From CAYJBH01 sp964369965 (GTDB lineage Bacteria > Bacillota > Clostridia > Oscillospirales > Ruminococcaceae): a stretch of 64,000 nt of DNA. The stretch spans positions 1-64,000 of the forward strand of contig CAYJGF010000002.1 in assembly GCA_964369965.1 (NCBI GenBank). The letters are read 5' to 3'. Shown piece by piece: positions 36,130-42,948 of this stretch. A program made the translations under genes and the position numbers. Below the pieces are notes generated by a model. That model saw only the letters and a program-made list of their open reading frames with translations. It did not search any database and was not told the DNA's origin. Within the stretch, counting starts at the first letter, position 1. Every line of letters begins with the position of its first letter.

Positions 36130-37722
36130 GTGAACTTTTTCACATCACTGTTTAAGCGGATAACAACCGCAATCACCAGCCCGTTTCGCAAGTTTATAAC
36201 CACCGCCTCGCGAATGCTCAACGTCAACATCTGGACGGCGAAGATAGTCAAACCGCTGACCAAGTTTGTAAAACAGACGTTGACCCTCAAACCCAAGAGC
36301 AAGGACGAGTATTATACCGTCGGCAAATTTCTCATCTTCAAAAAGGTGTTTTTGGCGGTTGTGCTTATCATCTGCGCCGGCATCTTCCTCTACTTCACCA
36401 TGTTCGCCGACCCTATCGAGACTTCACCGACGACACCGTCCGCCGCACTGACCGGCGAGAGTTTTGACTACGACGATATGGCGGTCAAGGATTTCACAGG
36501 CGTTGCAAATATCCACTCCTCCACCGGCGAGGTGGTTTACACCGGTGAGATATCGGCAGGGGTTGCCGAGGGGGTGGGGACACTCCTCGACCGTGACGGC
36601 AACAAGGTCTATGAGGGGGAGTTTGCCCAAAACGTCTATGAGGGCGAGGGCATTAAATTCTATGAAAACGGCGCTGTGCAGTATGTCGGCGAGTTTGCAG
36701 GCAACCTTTTTGAGGGTGATGGCAGTATGTACTATCCCGACGGCAATATCCAGTATTCCGGACAGTTTTCGGGCGGCGAGTTTAACGGCACCGGCGAGCT
36801 GTATAATCAAGAGGGGACATTGCTCTACACCGGCAACTTTCTCGACGGCGACTACCACGCCGAGGGTATATCCTACTTTGAGGACGGCACAAGGCGATAT
36901 GAGGGCGAGTTTTTCGAGAGCAGACCGCAGGGCACCGGCTCACTCTACTCCTCCACCGGTATGCTTATCTACACCGGCGTGATGTATGACGGCAACATAG
37001 ATTATCGCTCGTTGCTGAGTGCCGATCTCTCCCAGATTGAGGCGATGTTCAGCGAGACACCGCGGATAATGTATTCTAACACCGACACGGTTTATGTCTA
37101 TGAGCTTGCAGGGGTGATATTGACGATAGATGCGAAAATTCAGCTTCACACCACCGTCAATCCGAATGAGGAACAGCAGTCCTCCGACCTGTTATACTTT
37201 ATGCCGACCTCGAGTGGCGGTATTTCCGATACAATCGCAGGTTATACGACCCTCGAAAACACCGACAATTCCCTATCTCTTTTAAATATGAGCGACACCG
37301 ACGACGACACACTCCCGAGCTTTGTCGGCTCAGAGCAGGAGCTGTACTTTCAGATAGCCGGCGATGTCTGGCAGAGTGAAAAAGACCTCGATAAGACCAA
37401 AATATCCGTCACCAAGGTAACAATTTTCGGCGACGACATGCCTAACATCGACGGTGTACGTGAGGAGCTGTTCGAGCACAACACCGTGACCTTTATCGAC
37501 GACTGCGTCGCCATCGACTACTTAAGGCAAAATACCCCGACACTATTCTCCAACATCGTCTTTCGCACCGACACCTCCAACTCGGCGTATGTGCGCATAT
37601 CCAACATCGACTACGCCGGCAAGATTGTCAAATATGCACGATATGTCGATGATTTGACCTACATCTACAGCTACCAGTTGAGCGACGACAACACCATGTA
37701 CTACTACTCGGTAGAACGATAG
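36130..37722 (+). CDS. Membrane-anchored MORN-repeat protein
   Basis: A 530-residue protein (GTG start with a strong AGGAGG site). The N-terminal ~65 residues are basic and amphipathic, followed by one membrane helix (~73-91). Residues ~115-310 contain about eight MORN-type repeats with the pattern tyr-x-gly-glu-phe...gly-x-gly, for example YEGEFAQNVYEGEGIKFYENG. The C-terminal ~220 residues form an unrecognised mixed domain. MORN repeats often bind lipids or scaffold proteins at membranes. The gene sits directly before the CIS cap gene, so an anchoring or positioning role at the membrane is a reasonable inference. Confidence 0.8.
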   Translation: MNFFTSLFKRITTAITSPFRKFITTASRMLNVNIWTAKIVKPLTKFVKQTLTLKPKSKDEYYTVGKFLIFKKVFLAVVLIICAGIFLYFTMFADPIETSPTTPSAALTGESFDYDDMAVKDFTGVANIHSSTGEVVYTGEISAGVAEGVGTLLDRDGNKVYEGEFAQNVYEGEGIKFYENGAVQYVGEFAGNLFEGDGSMYYPDGNIQYSGQFSGGEFNGTGELYNQEGTLLYTGNFLDGDYHAEGISYFEDGTRRYEGEFFESRPQGTGSLYSSTGMLIYTGVMYDGNIDYRSLLSADLSQIEAMFSETPRIMYSNTDTVYVYELAGVILTIDAKIQLHTTVNPNEEQQSSDLLYFMPTSSGGISDTIAGYTTLENTDNSLSLLNMSDTDDDTLPSFVGSEQELYFQIAGDVWQSEKDLDKTKISVTKVTIFGDDMPNIDGVREELFEHNTVTFIDDCVAIDYLRQNTPTLFSNIVFRTDTSNSAYVRISNIDYAGKIVKYARYVDDLTYIYSYQLSDDNTMYYYSVER

Positions 37723-37746
37723 AACTTTTGAAAGGAACACCCGATT

Positions 37747-38325
37747 ATGGCTGAATTTTCCATCATCGCCGACGTGAGCAACGCTATATTAAAGCTACTT
37801 CGCGAGAGCCTTTGCCCCGAACCGGTGCAGGTGCCGGAGGCGGTGCTGTTGACCACCCCGTCCGATAAAAACAGCGACTTTCAGCTCGGTATATTCCTAT
37901 ACGACGTCAAGGACTTCTCGGAGTATCGCTCCTCCACCCCGACACGGAGCAAAAACACTCTCCAGATGCCGGACCGACCGCTTGCGCTCAGCTATATGCT
38001 CTTTTTAAACAGCAAGGCGCAGATGGCAATAGGCGCCGAGACGGAGCAACGTATACTCGGTCGCTCGCTCCAAACGCTGATGGATAACCCACAGATCAAC
38101 ATCTCGCTCGCCCACCCCTATCAAAACAGCGATGAGGCGGACGCCGGAATAACGCTACTCAACATGACTTTCGATGAAAAGAGCAAGATTTGGTCGTCGC
38201 TTTCCATGCCGTATCAGGTGGGGCTGTTCTTCCAGGTGGCGCCGGTCATGCTGTCCTCCCGCAACACCCGCGAGTTTGTCCGTGTCCGCTCGCTGGAGTT
38301 CGGCACCGAAATAAACACCGATTAG
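37747..38325 (+). CDS. CIS cap/terminator protein, DUF4255 (Afp16/Pvc16-like)
   Basis: A 192-residue protein matching the DUF4255 domain of Afp16/Pvc16, which caps the tube and stops sheath polymerisation at a fixed length. Typical blocks are the opening IIADVSNAILKLLRESLCPE, LGIFLYDVKDFSEYRS and PLALSYMLFLN. The length covers the conserved domain with little extra, shorter than Pvc16. It begins the structural part of the CIS locus, 24 bases after the MORN gene, which is the normal neighbourhood for a cap gene. Confidence 0.88.
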   Translation: MAEFSIIADVSNAILKLLRESLCPEPVQVPEAVLLTTPSDKNSDFQLGIFLYDVKDFSEYRSSTPTRSKNTLQMPDRPLALSYMLFLNSKAQMAIGAETEQRILGRSLQTLMDNPQINISLAHPYQNSDEADAGITLLNMTFDEKSKIWSSLSMPYQVGLFFQVAPVMLSSRNTREFVRVRSLEFGTEINTD

Positions 38326-38359
38326 TCCACAACAATACATTAGAAAGAGAGGTTAAGCC

Positions 38360-39052
38360 ATGGTTAAGATAAACGTCTGCTTTGTGGTTCGGCTGATTGA
38401 TGACTACACTGCAAAGAACATAACCGGCTCGGTCGTAGGATTTACGGTGGCAGGCAAACGGCTTAAATACATTAAAAAACCGGAGGGGCACTACGTATTC
38501 ACCGGCGACATCCCCCCCGAGGATCTACTGATAACAACTACCCATTACAAAGACAGGGTGCTACCCTACAGCATGATAGAAAATGGCGGTGAGGCACCGG
38601 TCATAGTGGTTCGATTGTTTCGCAAGGCAGGGATTTATTTCCTCGACTGTGACTGGATAACCGGTGAGGGCACCGCAAAACGACTTGCCTATATCCCTAC
38701 AAAAGAGGTCGCAGGGCTGTCCTTTAAAAAAAGCGAGCAAATCGATGGGAAAACGATAATCCACCTCGGCGGATACAGCACCGAGCAACTCATAGGCAAC
38801 TGCTACTGCATAGGGGAAGAAAAGGAGCGTAGCATCTTCTATATAATAGGGCGTGACCCCGGCGGAGGATACGAGATAACCTCGCCGACATTTCAATCAC
38901 AACAGAGTGGCGGACGGCTGAACAGGGTTCACTCTGATATAAGTGATATAAACGGTAAGTTCACAATACCGGTCTTAAAGGCAGAAAATGAGGACTTAGC
39001 ACTCACCCTTGAAAGCGAGGTGAAAGAATGGGGGTGCTACTATGAAGTTTAG
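38360..39052 (+). CDS. Hypothetical CIS-locus protein with N-terminal beta-sandwich
   Basis: A 230-residue soluble protein of unknown function. The first ~90 residues look like a small beta-sandwich (CFVVRLIDDYTAKNITG, VVGFTVAGKRLKY, HYVFTGDI), similar in style to carboxypeptidase-regulatory-like domains. The rest is mixed with no motif. It lies between the cap and PAAR-like genes and overlaps a small basic frame at its 3' end. A part of the cap or collar is plausible because some DUF4255 proteins carry extra beta-domains, but this is inference. Confidence 0.7.
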   Translation: MVKINVCFVVRLIDDYTAKNITGSVVGFTVAGKRLKYIKKPEGHYVFTGDIPPEDLLITTTHYKDRVLPYSMIENGGEAPVIVVRLFRKAGIYFLDCDWITGEGTAKRLAYIPTKEVAGLSFKKSEQIDGKTIIHLGGYSTEQLIGNCYCIGEEKERSIFYIIGRDPGGGYEITSPTFQSQQSGGRLNRVHSDISDINGKFTIPVLKAENEDLALTLESEVKEWGCYYEV

Positions 39053-39152
39053 GCGCATACAGCGCCGCAAGTATCGCAAAAAAGCGAGAGGGAAACAGAA
39101 AGGAGGCAAGGAAAGCGGATGGGATTATTCGTTTGTACCGGTGCCCAGCTGA
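39042..39152 (+). CDS. Very small basic protein, doubtful
   Basis: A 36-codon frame overlapping the previous gene by 11 bases and the next by 34. It has GGGGGTG seven bases before its ATG. The product is extremely basic (KFRRIQRRKYRKKARGKQKG). It could be a real coupled leader peptide or only the frame that carries the ribosome to the PAAR-like gene. Composition alone does not decide. Confidence 0.3.
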   Translation: MKFRRIQRRKYRKKARGKQKGGKESGWDYSFVPVPS

Positions 39153-39484
39153 TGTGCAGTTTCGGAGTTGCACCCTCACCGATGTTGGTGCTTCCGAAGT
39201 CTAAGGTCATGACAACCATGCCGGCGGCAAACATTATGGATAACGTTCCGATGCTTAACATAATGCCTTTCGGCATCTGCAAATCGCCTGCAAACCCTCC
39301 AACGCTCGGTGGCATAATCCCCATACCCTGCGTTCCGGTAACCGTGGCGCCATGGATACCGGGCAAACCGACCATACTGGTTGGCGGACTTCCGGCGATA
39401 GATAATACCTGCAAACTAATGTGCGCATATGCCGGTATTATTCAGGTAATTAACCCCGGGCAAACAAAGACAATTTGTGGCTAA
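39119..39484 (+). CDS. PAAR-like spike tip protein (DUF4280 type)
   Basis: A 121-residue protein of the PAAR-like DUF4280 group, the sharpened tip placed on a CIS spike. Diagnostic blocks are CTGAQLMCSFGVAPS, AANIMDNVPMLNIMPFG, an IPCVPVTVAPWIPGKP segment and a C-terminal NPGQTKTI. Several cysteines and methionines are positioned as in the family and may bind a metal at the apex. It corresponds to Afp10. It lies before the sheath gene and not beside the spike gene, which is a moderately unusual order. Confidence 0.85.
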   Translation: MGLFVCTGAQLMCSFGVAPSPMLVLPKSKVMTTMPAANIMDNVPMLNIMPFGICKSPANPPTLGGIIPIPCVPVTVAPWIPGKPTILVGGLPAIDNTCKLMCAYAGIIQVINPGQTKTICG

Positions 39485-39550
39485 TAAAATCTTTTTAAAA
39501 TTATTTAGAGAAGGAGGAGTGGTCGAATTAAATTTCGATCCAAAGAAAAA

Positions 39551-41269
39551 ATGGCAGAATACTTATCACCAGGTGTATACGTTGAAGAATTTGAGTCCGG
39601 CATGAAAGCGATGGAGGGTGTAAGCACCTCAACCGCAGGCTTTGTCGGCATGGCGGAAAAGGGCGGCGTGAGCGGCACTCCCGAGTTCGTATCGAGCTTT
39701 GGTGACTTCACACGTAAGTTCGGTTCCTACCTCGCCGAGAATGTGTACGGTCAAAACCGTTTCCTCGCATACTCGGTAGAGCAGTTCTTCGCAAACGGCG
39801 GCTCGCGCGCTTATATCATGCGTGTGGCTCCCGGCGATGCAAAATGCGCCAGCGCCGCAATGAGCAGCGTTGCAATCAGCGCGAAAAATCCCGGCAAATG
39901 GGGTAACAACATCAAGGTTACCGTCACCACCGCATCCGTCTCCAAGACTCAACTCGTTGAGGCTGTCGAGGACGTTGCGACCGCAACCAAGAGCTATGTT
40001 GCAAAGAACGCCTCCTCGTTCAGCGTGGGCGACGTTGTTGCTCTCGTAGAAAAGGACGTCGCTGTTGCCTACAACAGAATTTCCAAAATTCAGGGCAACT
40101 CCATCCACTTTGAGAACGAGTTCGAGCAGGACGTTGTCGACAAAAACCTGCTCCCGAAAAAGGTTATCGTCTCCTGTGAGCTGAACCTCGATGTCAGCTG
40201 TGGCGATGCCAATGAGATGTATGAAGGACTTACCTTTAATCAGGCAAAGCCGGAGTACATCGAGAACAAACTATCAAAATCCGAGCTTATCAGCTGCAAG
40301 GTCAACGCCGTTGACGACATCTTCCCGCCCATGCTCGCCATCTCCGGCGATGCCGCGGCAACAAAGGCAACCTTCCTTTTGAGCGGCGGCACCGACGGCG
40401 ACTGCAAAACCAACGATGCCTCCATGTTTATCGGCGTCGACGGCGGCCCCGGAAAACGCACCGGTCTCATGGCTTTTGAGGAGCTGTCCAACGTCAGCAT
40501 CATGGCTATCCCCGGTATAACAGCACCGGCTGTACAGCTTGCACTCGTAACCCATTGCCAAAACCTTGCAAGCCGTTTTGCAGTGCTTGACATGCCGATG
40601 GACTCCACCAAACCAAGCGAGCTGTTAGAGCACCGTGAGATCGTGGACTCGGACTACGCCGCAATGTATCATCCCTGGTTGCAGGTCTATGACAACGCCG
40701 CTAAAAAAGCGAGCTACATACCGCCCTCCGGCGCAGTCTGCGGCGTATATGCCCGTAGCGACGCGACAAGAGGTGTGCACAAAGCACCGGCAAACGAGGT
40801 TATCAACAATTGTATCGGACTTTCCTGCCTGTACAACAAGGCAGAGCAGGACATACTCAATCCGCGTGGTGTCAACCTTATCAGAGCACTGCCGGGTCAG
40901 GGCATACGCATCTGGGGTGGCAGAACCTGCTCCAGCAACGCACTTTGGAAGTATGTCAATGTCCGTCGCCTGTTCATCTACCTTGAGGAGACCATCAAAT
41001 CCCAAACCAACTGGGCGGTCTTTGAGCCCAACGATGAGGTGTTGTGGCTGAGAGTTCAAAGGACAATAGCATCGTTCCTGCGTGACATGTACCGCACCGG
41101 CGCGCTGGTCGGCTCGTCCGAGGATGAGGCATTCTTCGTCAACATCGGTCGTGACACCATGACCCAGCAGGACATTCAAAACGGTCGCTTAATCTGCGTT
41201 ATCGGCGTTGCACCGTCCCGTCCGGCAGAGTTTGTCATCTTCCGCATCACCCAGTTCATGAAAGACTAA
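39551..41269 (+). CDS. Contractile sheath protein
   Basis: A 572-residue tail sheath protein, the contractile outer cylinder. The N-terminus YLSPGVYVEEFESG, a Thr/Gly-rich entry STSTAGFVGMAEKGG, and the C-terminal block INIGRDTMTQQDIQNGRL-like ending with FRITQFMKD are classic for T4 gp18/Afp2-4 homologues. There is a single sheath gene, where Afp has three. The nearest strong ribosome site (AAGGAGG, 39511-39517) is 33 bases from the ATG, with a TCGAA/TTCGA palindrome between. The local site before the ATG is only a purine run, which is odd for an abundant protein. Confidence 0.96.
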   Translation: MAEYLSPGVYVEEFESGMKAMEGVSTSTAGFVGMAEKGGVSGTPEFVSSFGDFTRKFGSYLAENVYGQNRFLAYSVEQFFANGGSRAYIMRVAPGDAKCASAAMSSVAISAKNPGKWGNNIKVTVTTASVSKTQLVEAVEDVATATKSYVAKNASSFSVGDVVALVEKDVAVAYNRISKIQGNSIHFENEFEQDVVDKNLLPKKVIVSCELNLDVSCGDANEMYEGLTFNQAKPEYIENKLSKSELISCKVNAVDDIFPPMLAISGDAAATKATFLLSGGTDGDCKTNDASMFIGVDGGPGKRTGLMAFEELSNVSIMAIPGITAPAVQLALVTHCQNLASRFAVLDMPMDSTKPSELLEHREIVDSDYAAMYHPWLQVYDNAAKKASYIPPSGAVCGVYARSDATRGVHKAPANEVINNCIGLSCLYNKAEQDILNPRGVNLIRALPGQGIRIWGGRTCSSNALWKYVNVRRLFIYLEETIKSQTNWAVFEPNDEVLWLRVQRTIASFLRDMYRTGALVGSSEDEAFFVNIGRDTMTQQDIQNGRLICVIGVAPSRPAEFVIFRITQFMKD

Positions 41270-41327
41270 GTTTTAGTCGTGACAAGAAAGAATAACAATA
41301 TATAATACCGAAAGGAAGGTTTATTAA

Positions 41328-41777
41328 ATGGCTATAAATGTTTATCCATACAAAAAGTATAACTATCGTGTGGAGATAGAGGGTATAGATGTCGCGGCTT
41401 TTTCAGAGGTCAGCGGATTTGACGCCACCATCGACGTTGTCGAGTACCGCGAGGGTACCGACCCAATCAACTCCCCGCGCAAGATGCCGGGTCTGACCAA
41501 GTACGGCAATGTCACACTCAAGTGGGGCATGACCGACAACATGAGCTTTTATGACTGGGTTGCCGGCATTTCCAGCGGCACCAAGTCCGCCGCAGAGGAC
41601 CGCGTGGTTGACGTGGTTATCTACCTGCAGGACGACGCTCACACCGACCTTGCAAGCTGGACGCTTATCAACGCCTGGCCGTGCAAATACACCGCTCCCG
41701 ACTTTAATGCGACGAGCAGTGAGGTTGCATTCGAGAGCGTAGAGCTCGCATTTGAAGAGATGCGTCGCGAGCAGTAA
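41328..41777 (+). CDS. Inner tube protein 1 (T4 gp19-like)
   Basis: A 149-residue tail tube protein homologous to T4 gp19/Afp1, forming the rigid inner tube. Typical features are an opening NYRVEIEGIDVAAFSEVSGF, the REGTDPINSPRKMPGL loop, LKWGMTDNMSFYDW and the C-terminal VAFESVELAFEEMRR. A good AAGGAAGG site and its place after the sheath gene support a high expression level. A stem-loop directly follows the stop. Confidence 0.95.
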   Translation: MAINVYPYKKYNYRVEIEGIDVAAFSEVSGFDATIDVVEYREGTDPINSPRKMPGLTKYGNVTLKWGMTDNMSFYDWVAGISSGTKSAAEDRVVDVVIYLQDDAHTDLASWTLINAWPCKYTAPDFNATSSEVAFESVELAFEEMRREQ

Positions 41778-41794
41778 GCTGATTAATGGGCAGT

Positions 41795-41832
41795 TTCCCG
41801 AGGGGGTGACGCAGGTCGCCTCCTCGGGGGAA
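41795..41832 (+). promoter_or_regulatory. Stem-loop after the tube gene (attenuator or mRNA 3'-end stabiliser)
   Basis: TTCCCGAGG (41795-41803) pairs with CCTCGGGGGAA (41822-41832) with two unpaired G residues. There is no T-run, so it is not a classic terminator. Its position between the abundant sheath/tube genes and the low-copy baseplate genes fits a transcript-dosage element. Confidence 0.45.
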
Positions 41833-41866
41833 CCCCCTACCACCATCAAAAAAACGGAGAAAATAA

Positions 41867-42241
41867 ATGGACGAGCAATTTCTGACCGAGTTTGAGTTTG
41901 ATCTACCCAAAGGATATGTCGACAACGACGGTGTTGTGCACAAAAGGGGCGTCATGCGCCTTGCCACCGCCGCCGATGAAATATTGCCACTGCGCGACCC
42001 ACGTGTCGTCTCAAACCCCGGATATCTCACTATTATTCTGTTGTCGAGGGTGATAAAATCGCTTGGCACCGTCCCAAGGATTGACCCGCGCATTGTGGAA
42101 AAGTTCTACTCCTCTGACCTTGCGTTTTTGCAGAGTATGTACCAGCAAATCAATGCTATTGAGCCAATTATGGACAGCTGTGTCTGCCCCGAATGTGGGC
42201 ACAAATTTGAGCAGACGGTAAATTTTACACGAGCGGAATAG
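41867..42241 (+). CDS. Tail-assembly-chaperone-like protein with C-terminal zinc-ribbon knuckle
   Basis: A 124-residue protein found after the tube gene, where phages and CIS carry a tail assembly chaperone. The N-terminus (TEFEFDLPKGYVDNDG, GVMRLATAADE) is typical of small CIS proteins in this position, and the C-terminus has CVCPECGHKFE, a zinc-knuckle-like CPxCG motif. It ends TAG at 42239-42241. The overlapping -1 frame continues into a further conserved segment, see the next entries. It probably helps load the tape-measure protein or tube, inferred from position. Confidence 0.78.
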   Translation: MDEQFLTEFEFDLPKGYVDNDGVVHKRGVMRLATAADEILPLRDPRVVSNPGYLTIILLSRVIKSLGTVPRIDPRIVEKFYSSDLAFLQSMYQQINAIEPIMDSCVCPECGHKFEQTVNFTRAE

Positions 42242-42252
42242 CGGTCTATCCG
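42220..42252 (+). promoter_or_regulatory. Candidate programmed -1 ribosomal frameshift signal
   Basis: A slippery heptamer A-AAT-TTT (42220-42226) lies in the zero frame of the chaperone gene, followed by a 7-base spacer and a hairpin CGGA(A)TAG-CGGT-CTATCCG (42234-42252, 7 pairs with one bulge). A -1 shift there skips the zero-frame stop at 42239 and enters the conserved downstream frame, giving a 183-residue fusion. The hairpin is short, so efficiency cannot be judged. Confidence 0.5.
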
Positions 42253-42417
42253 GAGCAGGAGCTGTATAAGGAGATGTCCTTTATCAGCTACTACTACCAC
42301 TGGGAGCACTCCACCGTTATGACGCTGGACCACAAAACACGGCGCAGATACTGTGCCGAAATATCAAAAATCCACAAGGAGGTCAACAAGACCCCCAAAA
42401 ACGTCTTTGAAATATAA
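42238..42417 (+). CDS. DUF6760-like small CIS protein, read by frameshift or from a rare start
   Basis: In the -1 frame, open from 42211, the sequence reads VYPEQELYKEMSFISYYYHW, then STVMTLDHKTRRRYCAEI. This matches the small CIS protein family I know as DUF6760 (pattern tyr-pro-x-x-x-leu-tyr-glu-glu...his-trp...glu-his-x-x-arg-arg). There is no ATG, GTG or TTG before the conserved part. The first ATG (42274) would cut the domain, and the only candidate start is ATA at 42238, overlapping the TAG stop. Translation as a -1 frameshift extension of the chaperone gene is therefore likely. In other CIS loci I recall this as a separate gene. Confidence 0.65.
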   Translation: MAVYPEQELYKEMSFISYYYHWEHSTVMTLDHKTRRRYCAEISKIHKEVNKTPKNVFEI

Positions 42418-42440
42418 TCCCATGAAAGGACGCAAAGTCT

Positions 42441-42935
42441 ATGATACCGGATATACCGCTTATCCTCTCAAATCACCCCGAACCGATGCCGGGATACAAG
42501 TTCACCGCAATCGTCAACAACGTCCCGATGGGGTTTTCTAAGATAACCAACATCGAGTCCAGCATCGCTTTGGAGACTTTTCAGGAGGGGGGAGTTAATC
42601 ATAAGGTTCACCTTATGGCAGCGCCGGACACCGCCGAGAAAACTCTTGTCATGGAGCGTGGGGTCGCGAACCGCGGTCTTGCATTCACCCTCATGACCGA
42701 GATGATACCGGGTCAACGGCTGATGGGGGACATCATCCTGCTTTCTTTTGACCGCAACGGAATGATTTCCAAGGTCTATTTTGCCACCGACCCCATATTA
42801 AAAAAGTGGAGTTGCTCCGACTTCGACGCCTCGAGTGGGGAGCTGGTGATAGAGAAGTTTGAGGTCGCGTACGAGACGTTCGAGCGCAACACCGCCGCAA
42901 ACGCAGGGCTTGGCGCGGTGGGCGAGTTTATATAA
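42441..42935 (+). CDS. Inner tube protein 2 / tube-initiator (T4 gp19-like)
   Basis: A 164-residue second tube-type protein. ILSNHPEPMPGYKFTAIVNN, GFSKITNIESSIALETFQEG, and a C-terminal WSCSDFDASSGELVIEKFEV segment follow the gp19 fold pattern but diverge from the first tube protein. In Afp-like systems the second tube paralogue (Afp5) forms the first rings on the baseplate hub, and its place before the tape-measure candidate and LysM hub fits that role. AAAGGA precedes the start by 12 bases. Confidence 0.88.
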   Translation: MIPDIPLILSNHPEPMPGYKFTAIVNNVPMGFSKITNIESSIALETFQEGGVNHKVHLMAAPDTAEKTLVMERGVANRGLAFTLMTEMIPGQRLMGDIILLSFDRNGMISKVYFATDPILKKWSCSDFDASSGELVIEKFEVAYETFERNTAANAGLGAVGEFI

Positions 42936-42948
42936 AGGGATATAGGTT

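Noticed and set aside
42353..42541. Plus-strand 62-codon frame starting MPKYQKS
   Set aside because: Overlaps the conserved frame at 42238-42417 and the second tube gene; Lys/Arg/Pro-rich composition indicates an out-of-frame reading.
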